From Pontimicrobium sp. SW4 (GTDB taxonomy: Bacteria > Bacteroidota > Bacteroidia > Flavobacteriales > Flavobacteriaceae): DNA of 64,000 nt. The notes beneath the pieces were generated by a model. The model was not told the origin of the DNA and made no database searches. It worked only from the letters and a program-made list of their open reading frames with translations. Positions 53,501 to 59,924 of this stretch are shown here, one piece after another; positions within the stretch are counted from its first letter, which is position 1, and every line of letters starts with the position of its first letter. The translations under genes and the position numbers were made by a program. The stretch is taken from positions 2,914,001 through 2,978,000 of the forward strand of contig NZ_CP157199.1 in assembly GCF_039954625.1 (NCBI RefSeq), read 5' to 3'.

Positions 53501-54808
53501 TCGAATATTTCATATAACCACTTAAATTTACCAACACTTGTGACCTTACCTTCGGGGAATATTTCTTACATTTATGATGCCACTGGCGTAAAATTAAAGA
53601 AAACGGTGAGTACTGGTGCTACAACTAAATATGCAGGAAACTATATCTATGAGGATAGTGGTAGTGGTGATGTGTTAAAATTCTTTAACCACCCAGAAGG
53701 CTATGTAGAACCTGATGGAAGTAACTGGGATTATGTATACCAATACAAAGACCACTTAGGGAATATTAGATTAAGTTATAAAAATACTGGTACAACGAGT
53801 TCTCCAACCTTGCAAATACAAGAAGAAAACAACTACTATCCTTTTGGCTTAAAACATAAAGGGTATAATAATAATCCGATTAGTGAGAACAAGTATCATA
53901 CATATAATGGAAAAGAGCTTGAAGAAGCTCTAGGACTAAACTGGTTAGAATATGGCGCTCGTAATTATGACGCTGCAATTGGTAGATTTTTTAATATTGA
54001 TAGATATTCTGAAAGTTTTATGCCTATTTCTACTTATCAGTATGCTGCAAATAATCCAGTAAGTTATATTGATTATAATGGGGATTATATTACTTTAGGG
54101 ATAAATGATGAAGAAGGAAATGAATATTCAGTTTTATATGAAAACGGAAAAGCATACCACTATTCAAAAGATGAAGATGGTAATATTGTCAAAGGAGGGG
54201 AGTATGATGGCGATGCTAGTTTTGTTGATCAAGCCGTTTCTGATTTGGGTAAAATAGGAAATACTAAACAGGGAAATACCATCCTTGGAAAGTTGCAAAG
54301 ATCATCAACACGTTACAATATTAGTAATTCTGGAGATGCTTTAACAAATAGTTATGACCATGAGAATAACGAGATTAGTTATTCTCCGCTTAAAGTTGGT
54401 CTTAGAGATGGTGTTTTTTTTAATGAAAGTCATATCAAGTTAGGACATGAGTTAGCGCATGCATATGATGATCAAAGAGGTTTTAATATGAATAGTACAA
54501 CTTTAGGAGGGCTACCTGCTAGTGAAATAAATGCTGTAAGATTTGAGAATTATTTACGAGCTCTAAATGGAGAATCTACAATGAGGACAAAATATACCTA
54601 TCCAAATAGGAAAGAACCATACAGTTTAAGAAGTAGCTTAGGGGGTACTACTGCCAATTTTTTTAAAAGGTTTATTGCTCCGTCATCTTTAACATTAAAT
54701 AATAATCAAATATCTCCAGAAAAAAAGTTAATTAAAATAGATAATACTAGAGTTAGTATACCAAAGGTTGTTGACACAAATAAGCAAAAATTTATATCAG
54801 ATAATTAA
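50573..54808 (+). CDS. Rhs polymorphic toxin with C-terminal zinc-metallopeptidase-like tip
   Basis: 1411 residues. A signal peptide (1-30) is followed by PKD/Ig-like stretches (30-185) and a short thrombospondin-type-3-like calcium segment (DFDGDGKGDPND, SSDLCPNDHGG, about 200-235). The DUF6443-type start of the Rhs body (GVTYFDGLGRAMQSVAIKQ) and YD-repeats run to the core ARNYDAAIGRFFNID (from residue 1129) and NPVSYIDYNGDY (to about 1171). The remaining 240 residues are the variable tip, with HELAH at 1292-1296 and Glu 1318 in SEINAVRFENYLR, which resembles Peptidase_M91/NleD zinc proteases. The next gene is the candidate immunity lipoprotein. Confidence 0.87.
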   Translation: MKHIFNKHIQSLILVCLLSWIGGTKDLQAQTTIYGPSTANVNDVDNYSVNINDMILFYMWSVNGGSKSNMQEQSVTVTWVTASSSNTVEYDAEGDWDAYYGSKTVNVSASAPPATPPMPTKTNNCGNTVLTRTSPPSGETYYWQSTSSGTSISNSAVSVTRTTGTVYYLRSKKGSQWSTARTVFYTINQPTTTYYADFDGDGKGDPNDSILGCSQPTGYVTNSSDLCPNDHGGTNSNGCSTAESLSDENYILSIAPQVAVTGISQITQDKDIIKGVTYFDGLGRAMQSVAIKQSGTSKDIITHMEYNALGQLEKEYLPYVPTTSGSEGLYRTNTLTSINSFYNTTKYDNTTNPYSQKTFEASPLNRVLSQAAPGADWAKGGGHEIEFDYDSNTATDVRKYTVSTVLANNTYTPTLNGGTSYYAAGKLFKTITYDENHDGTSSKLHTTEEFKDKQGRVLLKRTYGESDLNRDGDVLDTGESEAKHDTYYVYDNFGNLTYVLPPLSDANTNIPSGTELNDLCYQYKYDYRNRLIEKKIPGKGWEFIVYDKLDRPVMTQDAVQQPNKEWLVTKYDKLGRVAYTGLYTHSSTVSAQHTMQSHFNTQNNLATKLYEERKGSTVDYDDSYYSNNNFPSSGLELLTINYYDDYSFDLAGSAQPGSITHAYSVSLTTNVKSLATGSKVKVLDVSPDKWISSVMYYDDKARPVYTYSKNAYLNTTDIVQSDLDFVGKALEVKTTHKKTGESDLVTMETFTYDHAGRVTKQTHKINSGAEEVIAENIYDELGQLTTKEVGNTVSNPLQTVNYTYNVRGWLKQINNPASLGTDLFGFKINYNTIDYHTSNDKKLYNGNISEVEWKTANTDSNLKWYKYDYDALNRLTSATSISSNYHLDKVVYDLNGNITKLKRQGHIVANPVATNSSHFNTMDDLVYTYNTNSNQLKKVLDNGNDTYGFKDGSDTTTEYTYDANGNMLTDANKGISSNISYNHLNLPTLVTLPSGNISYIYDATGVKLKKTVSTGATTKYAGNYIYEDSGSGDVLKFFNHPEGYVEPDGSNWDYVYQYKDHLGNIRLSYKNTGTTSSPTLQIQEENNYYPFGLKHKGYNNNPISENKYHTYNGKELEEALGLNWLEYGARNYDAAIGRFFNIDRYSESFMPISTYQYAANNPVSYIDYNGDYITLGINDEEGNEYSVLYENGKAYHYSKDEDGNIVKGGEYDGDASFVDQAVSDLGKIGNTKQGNTILGKLQRSSTRYNISNSGDALTNSYDHENNEISYSPLKVGLRDGVFFNESHIKLGHELAHAYDDQRGFNMNSTTLGGLPASEINAVRFENYLRALNGESTMRTKYTYPNRKEPYSLRSSLGGTTANFFKRFIAPSSLTLNNNQISPEKKLIKIDNTRVSIPKVVDTNKQKFISDN

Positions 54809-54823
54809 TTTAAATTTAGAAAA

Positions 54824-55243
54824 ATGAGAGTTTTAATATTATTGATTCTTTTTAGTAGTTGTAGTAGTCTTGGGAGTTTTTCTACTAAAACCAGTGAAGA
54901 ATCAAGCTATGAAAAAGTATCAATTGAACAAGTAGTATTAAATCCTAATTTTTACCATGAAAAACAAATTGAATTAAGTGGTTTTTTTTATAAGGATTTG
55001 GGTTACACATCTATCTCGGAAAAAAAATACTCTGATCCCTATGAAAGTATATGGGTTGATTTTAATTATAAGGATAATTTATTAAATGCTAAAAATGAAG
55101 AGCTTTTTAAGAATGATAGATTATTAAATTTTTCACTTCAAAAAATTAAAATTAGGGGCGTGTTTAATAAGAATAAAAAAGGTAATTTGAGTGCATATAG
55201 TGGATCACTGACAGAAATCACATATTTTGGCAGTATAAACTAA
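54824..55243 (+). CDS. Lipoprotein, candidate immunity protein of the Rhs toxin
   Basis: 139 residues. Lipoprotein signal MRVLILLILFSSC with Cys 13. The mature part is strand-rich (SIEQVVLNPNFYHEKQIELSGFFY, KIKIRGVFNKNKKGNLSAYSG), suggesting an OB-like barrel. It starts 15 bp after the toxin gene, where immunity genes normally stand. Lipid anchoring implies protection in the periplasm or at the outer membrane. The assignment is from position; no immunity family was recognised. IS1-type sequence begins 3-5 bp after the stop. Confidence 0.65.
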   Translation: MRVLILLILFSSCSSLGSFSTKTSEESSYEKVSIEQVVLNPNFYHEKQIELSGFFYKDLGYTSISEKKYSDPYESIWVDFNYKDNLLNAKNEELFKNDRLLNFSLQKIKIRGVFNKNKKGNLSAYSGSLTEITYFGSIN

Positions 55244-55252
55244 GGGGGTAAT

Positions 55253-55272
55253 GTTCCAAATTGGCACCTAAG
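55253..55272 (+). repeat. IS1-end-like sequence, copy 1
   Basis: GTTCCAAATTGGCACCTAAG, preceded by GGTAAT (55247-55252); the combined GGTAATGTTCC recalls the terminal inverted repeats of IS1 elements (GGTAATGACTCC type). It matches 55409-55428 at 17 of 20 positions in the same orientation. Confidence 0.5.
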
Positions 55273-55315
55273 TCAATTATTAGGTTGTAATTATTGAAAA
55301 CCAATGGATTAAAAG

Positions 55316-55347
55316 AAGAATAGGTTTCGTTTTCGAAACCTATTCTT
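55316..55347. terminator. Strong hairpin, probable terminator
   Basis: A perfect 14-bp stem (55316-55329 with 55334-55347) around loop TTTT. The downstream flank TGTTATTTG is only moderately T-rich, so termination of the Rhs operon is likely but not certain. Confidence 0.6.
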
Positions 55348-55408
55348 GTTATTTGAAATTATGAACATCTATTATACGTTATAAAATAGGGGATAAAAAT
55401 CCTATCGT

Positions 55409-55428
55409 GTTTCAAATTGGAACTTAAG
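55409..55428 (+). repeat. IS1-end-like sequence, copy 2
   Basis: GTTTCAAATTGGAACTTAAG, directly repeated relative to 55253-55272 and 15 bp before the transposase start codon, where the left end of an IS1 would lie. Confidence 0.5.
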
Positions 55429-55442
55429 ATTATATTTACAAA

Positions 55443-56102
55443 ATGAATTGTAAATATTGCGGGCAGATCAACACGATTAAAAAAGGAAAAAGAAATAATA
55501 CGCAACGATTTTATTGTAAAGATTGTGAGCGTTATTTTCAAAATGACTATACATATAAAGCTTACGGTAGTAATATCAATTCGTTGCTAAAACAATTACT
55601 TAAAGAAGGTTGTGGTGTTAGAAGTATTTCAAGAATGTTAAGTATTTCTTGTGGAACAGTTTTATCAAGAATGTTGAAAATTAGTAAACAAATCAAGATT
55701 CCATATTTTAATAAACTTGGGTGTAAGTTTGAAGTTGATGAGATGTTTATAAAAATTGCAAATGGCAACTCTCAAAATTGGCTTGCTTATGCTATAGAGA
55801 GAAAAACAAAACAAGTTATAGATTTTGTAATTACAACTACGCGTTCAAAAGAACGTATCTATCCAATAATTAATAAGGTATTATTACTGCAACCCAATAG
55901 AATTTATACTGATGGATTAAATATTTACCCAAGTATGATCCCAAAAGAGATTCATAAGCGTTTTCAATATTGTACTAATATTATTGAACGCTATAATTTA
56001 ACCTTACGTACTCATATTAAACGGTTAAGTAGAAAAACTATTTGTTTTTCAAGAAACAAAATCTATCTTGAAGCTCATTTAAAGATTTATTTTTGGGGTT
56101 AG
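55443..56102 (+). CDS. IS1-family transposase (single frame)
   Basis: 219 residues. The N-terminal zinc-finger region is CKYCGQINTIKKGKR then RFYCKDCERYF (InsA-like), followed by a helix-turn-helix (GCGVRSISRMLSISCGTVL). The InsB-like DDE part has FEVDEMFIKI, RIYTDGLNIYPSM and ERYNLTLRTHIKRLSRKTICFSRN, the last very close to E. coli InsB. The two parts form one uninterrupted frame, so no frameshift is needed for expression. The C-terminus (HLKIYFWG) is plausible, so the gene itself seems intact. Confidence 0.92.
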   Translation: MNCKYCGQINTIKKGKRNNTQRFYCKDCERYFQNDYTYKAYGSNINSLLKQLLKEGCGVRSISRMLSISCGTVLSRMLKISKQIKIPYFNKLGCKFEVDEMFIKIANGNSQNWLAYAIERKTKQVIDFVITTTRSKERIYPIINKVLLLQPNRIYTDGLNIYPSMIPKEIHKRFQYCTNIIERYNLTLRTHIKRLSRKTICFSRNKIYLEAHLKIYFWG

Positions 56103-56243
56103 GAGTAATTGTTTGATAAATATCTGGAAGAAAAGGACTTTTCTGTATTTTAAAAAATATGTAAATAAACATTGCTAGAAATTACTAAACTAGTTGATAA
56201 CAATCTAAATTACCAAGCTTATTATGGAAGGGTATTAAAAACA

Positions 56244-56930
56244 TTAAATAATCCCTTTTTCTTCTGCAATTTTTAAAAGTGCTTTATCATTACAATTTTC
56301 TACATTAAAAACCTCTTTAAGGATCCTTTTACGTCTCTCAATACCGCTTTTAGACATATTTATTAAACTTGGTAAATCTTTCATTTTAATTCCTTTAGAT
56401 AAATAATGCAAGATTAACCTATCAAAATTATCCAATGTGAAATTATTGGTCATTTGACGTCTAATAAATTGTAAAACCTCTTTACTGTAATATGGAGGCT
56501 CAATTAAAATAGTTCTTATTGCATGGATAAGCTCTTTAAAATCTATGTCTGTATTTACTATGATAGATTCTGGGTCAAGGGTTTTTAAAATACTACTAAT
56601 CCTATAGTTATCACATTTTTGCGTAAAAACCATTAGCTTAGCTTTTGGAGACCTATTTCTTAACTCTTGTGCTATATCATCTACAAATATTAATTTGCTT
56701 GTAGAAGAAGGAGGCAAATTAATATTTAGTAGTACAATATCTATTAAGCTATTTGGTGTCATTTTTTTAATTACTTCAAAAGCAGATTCACAATTTTTGA
56801 TTGTATTTATATTAAAATTGAAACTCTCATATAATTTACTAACCTCATTTAAGGCTCTTTTAAACACATCTATAATTAGAGATTGATTTTCTACAATTAA
56901 AACCTTGATTGTTTTAGCCTTATATAGCAT
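56244..56930 (-). CDS. Response-regulator-like LuxR-type protein with degenerate receiver domain
   Basis: 228 residues. The receiver fold is recognisable: KVLIVENQSL (usually VDDH), DIVLLNINLPP (usually LLDINLP), KLMVFTQ, ESIIVNTDI (usually a Lys). The phospho-acceptor Asp is Asn, the acidic pair is Glu-Asn and the conserved Lys is replaced, so ordinary phosphorylation is not expected. The C-terminal helix-turn-helix (about 165-225, LSKGIKMKDLPSLINMSKSGIERRKRIL) is LuxR-like. A single gene with no histidine kinase nearby; it may bind DNA constitutively or respond to a ligand or partner. Confidence 0.82.
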   Translation of the reverse strand: MLYKAKTIKVLIVENQSLIIDVFKRALNEVSKLYESFNFNINTIKNCESAFEVIKKMTPNSLIDIVLLNINLPPSSTSKLIFVDDIAQELRNRSPKAKLMVFTQKCDNYRISSILKTLDPESIIVNTDIDFKELIHAIRTILIEPPYYSKEVLQFIRRQMTNNFTLDNFDRLILHYLSKGIKMKDLPSLINMSKSGIERRKRILKEVFNVENCNDKALLKIAEEKGII

Positions 56931-57261
56931 AAATATATATATTTAAAATTATAGGTGTATTCCTACTAGAATAAACATTTATTATGCCTAAAACTAACTG
57001 CTTTCTAATTTCAATCATAATACAAATGAGCGAAAGGTGTGTTTTGTTGAGTAAACTCTAAAATTAGGTAGAGTCATTCTAATTAACTTATCTAATTATT
57101 TTAAAACAGTTGTTAACTTATAGCTAATAAGAAAAGCCCTTTTCAAAAAGCACTAATTTGACTTTTAGTTTTTGGAATAAAAAGATCCAATATTGCTGTT
57201 GAACGTCGCTCTATTTAAAGGCCAAAATTAGCTCACTACAACTTTGTTAAATTTAATGCAC
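56931..57261. other. Gene-free region between the regulator and tRNA-Asn
   Basis: AT-rich, no open frame of note. It includes the regulator promoter region on the minus strand. Short A/T runs and an AAAGCCC...AAAGCA stretch near 57135 do not form a convincing structure. Confidence 0.35.
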
Positions 57262-57290
57262 AAAAAAAGTCCAACATTTCTGTTGAACTT
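57262..57290 (-). terminator. Terminator after tRNA-Asn
   Basis: On the minus strand AAAAGTTCAACA pairs with TGTTGGACTTTT around GAAA (one mismatch), followed by T7. It lies a few bases past the 3' end of the tRNA. Confidence 0.75.
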
Positions 57291-57301
57291 TTCTCTATTT
57301 G

Positions 57302-57375
57302 CTCCTCCTCTTGGGCTCGAACCAAGGACCCTCTGATTAACAGTCAGATGCTCTAACCAACTGAGCTAAGGAGGA
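57302..57375 (-). tRNA. tRNA-Asn (anticodon GTT)
   Basis: A complete cloverleaf on the minus strand: acceptor TCCTCCT/AGGAGGA with discriminator G, D-arm GCTC/GAGC with loop AGTTGGTTA, anticodon stem TCTGA/TCAGA with loop CTGTTAA (anticodon GTT), variable loop, and T-arm with GGTTCGAGCC-type loop. The CCA end is not encoded. Confidence 0.96.
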
Positions 57376-57447
57376 CTGTTTTTCCGCTTTTGCGAGCGCA
57401 AATATATATTATTTTTTATATACTACAAATATAATGTTCAAAAAACT

Positions 57448-58791
57448 TTAATTAGTAAAAGCCTTGAAAATATCATTCCCATTAGCAAAAAGTACTAGGG
57501 CAATTAATATAAAGAAACCTATCATTTGAGCGTATTCCATAAATTTATCACTTGGCTTTCTACCAGACACCATTTCATATAACAAAAACATCACATGTCC
57601 TCCATCTAAAGCAGGTATTGGTAATAAATTTAATACTCCTAACATTATTGATAAAAAGGCTGTAAGATTCCAGAAATCTGCCCAAATCCACTGACCTGAA
57701 AAAACATCAAAAATGGCTTTAAAACCTCCTACTCCTTTATAAGCACCTGTTTTAGGAGAGAAAATTTTACCTAATTGCTCCCAATAACTAACAATTTGTC
57801 CTGTAAACTTGTCTAATCCACCACCAAAACTTTCTAAAAAAGTATATTCTTTGCGTGTTACTTCAAAATAACCTAATTCGTTAAACCGTTCAAAGTGTTG
57901 AGCACGAGTTATTCCAAATCTACCTTCAGAATCAACTTTTAATTCTCTAATAATATTTTCTTCACCTCTTAAAAATTTAGTAGAAACTGTCTTTCCTTTA
58001 TAACCTTGTAACATTATTGATAACTGATCAAAATATTTTACGTCTTGATCATTAATAGATAGTAAGATATCTCCTGCTTTTAAATCTGCATTAGCATTTT
58101 GCAAAGTATCAACTAAACTGTTCACCATAAATGGAACCCTTAGTTTAAATAATTTTTCTTTTGTTTTTCTTGAAGATAACTGACCTAAAAAATCCACAGG
58201 CATTTCTATAGTTTTAATAACCCCATTTCTATCTACCACATACTTTTCACCGCTAATTATCTTTTTTATGACATCCGAATGTGCTTCAACCTTTACATCA
58301 TCAATAGATATAATCTTATCTCCAGTTTGAAACCCTAAATCCAATAAAAGTTCATGTTCTATCCAATAACCATCTTTTAAGCTTTCAGAAGAAAAATCAG
58401 TATCTCCATATGCAAACGATAAGAACACATAAATAAAATATGCCAAAATAAAGTTAACTGTTACACCACCAAGCATAATAATTAATCGTTGCCAACTTGG
58501 TTTTGAGCGAAATTCCCATGGTTTTGGCTCTTCAGCCATTTGTTCCTTGTCCATGCTCTCATCAATCATTCCAGATATTTTTACATATCCTCCTAGAGGT
58601 AACCATCCAATACCATAAACGGTTTCTCCAATTTTCTTTTTAAATAGCGAATATTTTATATCGAAAAACAAGTAGAATTTCTCTACTCTGGTTTTAAATA
58701 ATTTTGCTGGTATAAAATGTCCTAATTCGTGTAAAACAATTAGTAATGAAAGGCTCAATAAAAATTGAGATATTTTAATAACAAACTCCAT
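57448..58791 (-). CDS. rseP: RseP-family site-2 membrane metalloprotease
   Basis: 447 residues. The zinc motif HELGH at 21-25 lies in the first membrane helix; a second conserved motif NLLPIPALDGGHVMFLLYEM near 393 supplies the Asp ligand. Between them are two PDZ-like domains (about 130-200, with LLDLGFQTGDKIISIDDV, and 215-290, with ADLKAGDILLSINDQDV). The family cleaves anti-sigma factors and leftover signal peptides within the inner membrane. A single gene with a perfect -7 element on the minus strand. Confidence 0.95.
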   Translation of the reverse strand: MEFVIKISQFLLSLSLLIVLHELGHFIPAKLFKTRVEKFYLFFDIKYSLFKKKIGETVYGIGWLPLGGYVKISGMIDESMDKEQMAEEPKPWEFRSKPSWQRLIIMLGGVTVNFILAYFIYVFLSFAYGDTDFSSESLKDGYWIEHELLLDLGFQTGDKIISIDDVKVEAHSDVIKKIISGEKYVVDRNGVIKTIEMPVDFLGQLSSRKTKEKLFKLRVPFMVNSLVDTLQNANADLKAGDILLSINDQDVKYFDQLSIMLQGYKGKTVSTKFLRGEENIIRELKVDSEGRFGITRAQHFERFNELGYFEVTRKEYTFLESFGGGLDKFTGQIVSYWEQLGKIFSPKTGAYKGVGGFKAIFDVFSGQWIWADFWNLTAFLSIMLGVLNLLPIPALDGGHVMFLLYEMVSGRKPSDKFMEYAQMIGFFILIALVLFANGNDIFKAFTN

Positions 58792-58819
58792 CTAGTCTTT
58801 GTCAAAATTTATAAACGCA

Positions 58820-58827
58820 CAAAAGTA
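58820..58827 (-). promoter_or_regulatory. -7 promoter element TACTTTTG of rseP
   Basis: An exact TAnnTTTG match on the minus strand, 28 bases before the rseP start codon. The -33 part is not clear. Confidence 0.45.
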
Positions 58828-58924
58828 AAACTTTAAAGCTACATTATAAAACATAATAGACTATCATTAACGTTTCTTTATCTTTTTTAGGTGTAATTTA
58901 ATAGCTTTTTTTAGGGTTTGTGTG

Positions 58925-58932
58925 TATTTTTG
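58925..58932 (+). promoter_or_regulatory. -7 promoter element TATTTTTG of the SCO gene
   Basis: An exact TAnnTTTG match, 39 bases before the SCO-family start codon, giving a leader of about 30 nt. Confidence 0.45.
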
Positions 58933-58971
58933 CACTCAATCTCTCATTTATAACTAAATAGCTACTAAATA

Positions 58972-59646
58972 ATGCTAGAGTTTTTAAAAAAATTTAAATT
59001 TTTTGGAATAAGCCTTCTTATTCTTTCAATAATAATCATCTCCATTTTCTATTCTATTTTAAAACCAAAGAAAGTATTACCAGTTTATCAACCTGCTGAA
59101 GTAAGCACAGAATTGGTTGACAGTACTATTCAGCATAAAAAAAAATATCATCAAATAGCTGATTTTAGTTTAACAAACCAAAATGGTAAAACAATTACGC
59201 AGGAAGATTATAAAGACAAGATTTATGTGGCAGATTTCTTTTTTACTACGTGCCAAACTATTTGCCCTATTATGACAAAAAATATGCACGAAGTGCAGAA
59301 AACATTTATTGCTGATGATGAAGTGATGATACTATCACATACTGTGACTCCTGACATTGATACAGTTGCGCAATTAAAACGCTATGCAAACGAAAAAGAT
59401 GTTAATGCCTCTAAGTGGAACTTAGTAACTGGAGATAAAAAACAAATTTATGAATTGGCTAGAAAATCGTACTTAGCAGTAAAAGATAATGGTGATGGTG
59501 GTCCTTTTGATATGATACATACAGAAAACTTTATGCTCATAGATAAAGAGCGTCAAATACGCGGATATTATGATGGTACAGACATGAAAGATGTTGAACG
59601 CTTAATTGATGACATAAAAACCTTAAAAGCTTCCTATAAAGAATAA
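58972..59646 (+). CDS. SCO1/SenC-family copper chaperone-like protein
   Basis: 224 residues. A membrane anchor (10-30) precedes a thioredoxin-like domain with the copper motif CQTIC (Cys 94 and 98, in FFFTTCQTICPIMTKNM) and the third ligand His in DMIHTENFMLID near 183. SCO proteins deliver copper to the CuA centre of cytochrome oxidase or act as thiol reductases. It precedes feoA by 44 bp but feoA has its own promoter element, so co-regulation with iron uptake is doubtful. Confidence 0.93.
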   Translation: MLEFLKKFKFFGISLLILSIIIISIFYSILKPKKVLPVYQPAEVSTELVDSTIQHKKKYHQIADFSLTNQNGKTITQEDYKDKIYVADFFFTTCQTICPIMTKNMHEVQKTFIADDEVMILSHTVTPDIDTVAQLKRYANEKDVNASKWNLVTGDKKQIYELARKSYLAVKDNGDGGPFDMIHTENFMLIDKERQIRGYYDGTDMKDVERLIDDIKTLKASYKE

Positions 59647-59656
59647 TCTTTTTTAT

Positions 59657-59664
59657 TACTTTTG
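59657..59664 (+). promoter_or_regulatory. -7 promoter element TACTTTTG of feoA-feoB
   Basis: An exact TAnnTTTG match 26 bases before the feoA start codon. No Fur-like palindrome was recognised nearby. Confidence 0.45.
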
Positions 59665-59690
59665 CTTCTTTAAAATGAATCTAAATAAGG

Positions 59691-59924
59691 ATGTCCTTAA
59701 CAATTGCTGATTTAAAAAAAGGGGAACGGGCTACCATTATCGATAGCTCATCTGAAGATATTCCACTAAAACTCTTAGAAATGGGATGTTTACCCGGAAA
59801 CACTGTAGAACTCTTACAAGTAGCTCCATTCCACGACCCAATGTATCTTAACATTAATGGCAGTTATTTAGCAATTAGAAAAGATACAGCATCATTAATT
59901 TTAATAGACAACATTAATGAGTAA
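59691..59924 (+). CDS. feoA: FeoA-type SH3-like protein
   Basis: 77 residues, one FeoA domain: ADLKKGERATIIDSSSEDIPLKLLEMGCLPG, VELLQVAPFHDPMYLNINGSYLAIRKD. FeoA is a small cytoplasmic partner needed for FeoB-driven ferrous iron uptake. Its end overlaps the feoB start by 8 bp, so the two are translationally coupled. Confidence 0.93.
   Translation: MSLTIADLKKGERATIIDSSSEDIPLKLLEMGCLPGNTVELLQVAPFHDPMYLNINGSYLAIRKDTASLILIDNINE

Larger units (their letters stand above)
55404..56102 (+). mobile_element. IS1-family insertion sequence, right end not found
   Basis: An IS1-type transposase gene preceded 15 bp upstream by an IS1-end-like sequence (55409-55428). A similar sequence stands 156 bp further left, directly after the immunity gene. 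No inverted partner is seen between 56103 and 56240, so the right end may be decayed or the element truncated; the given borders are approximate. Confidence 0.55.
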
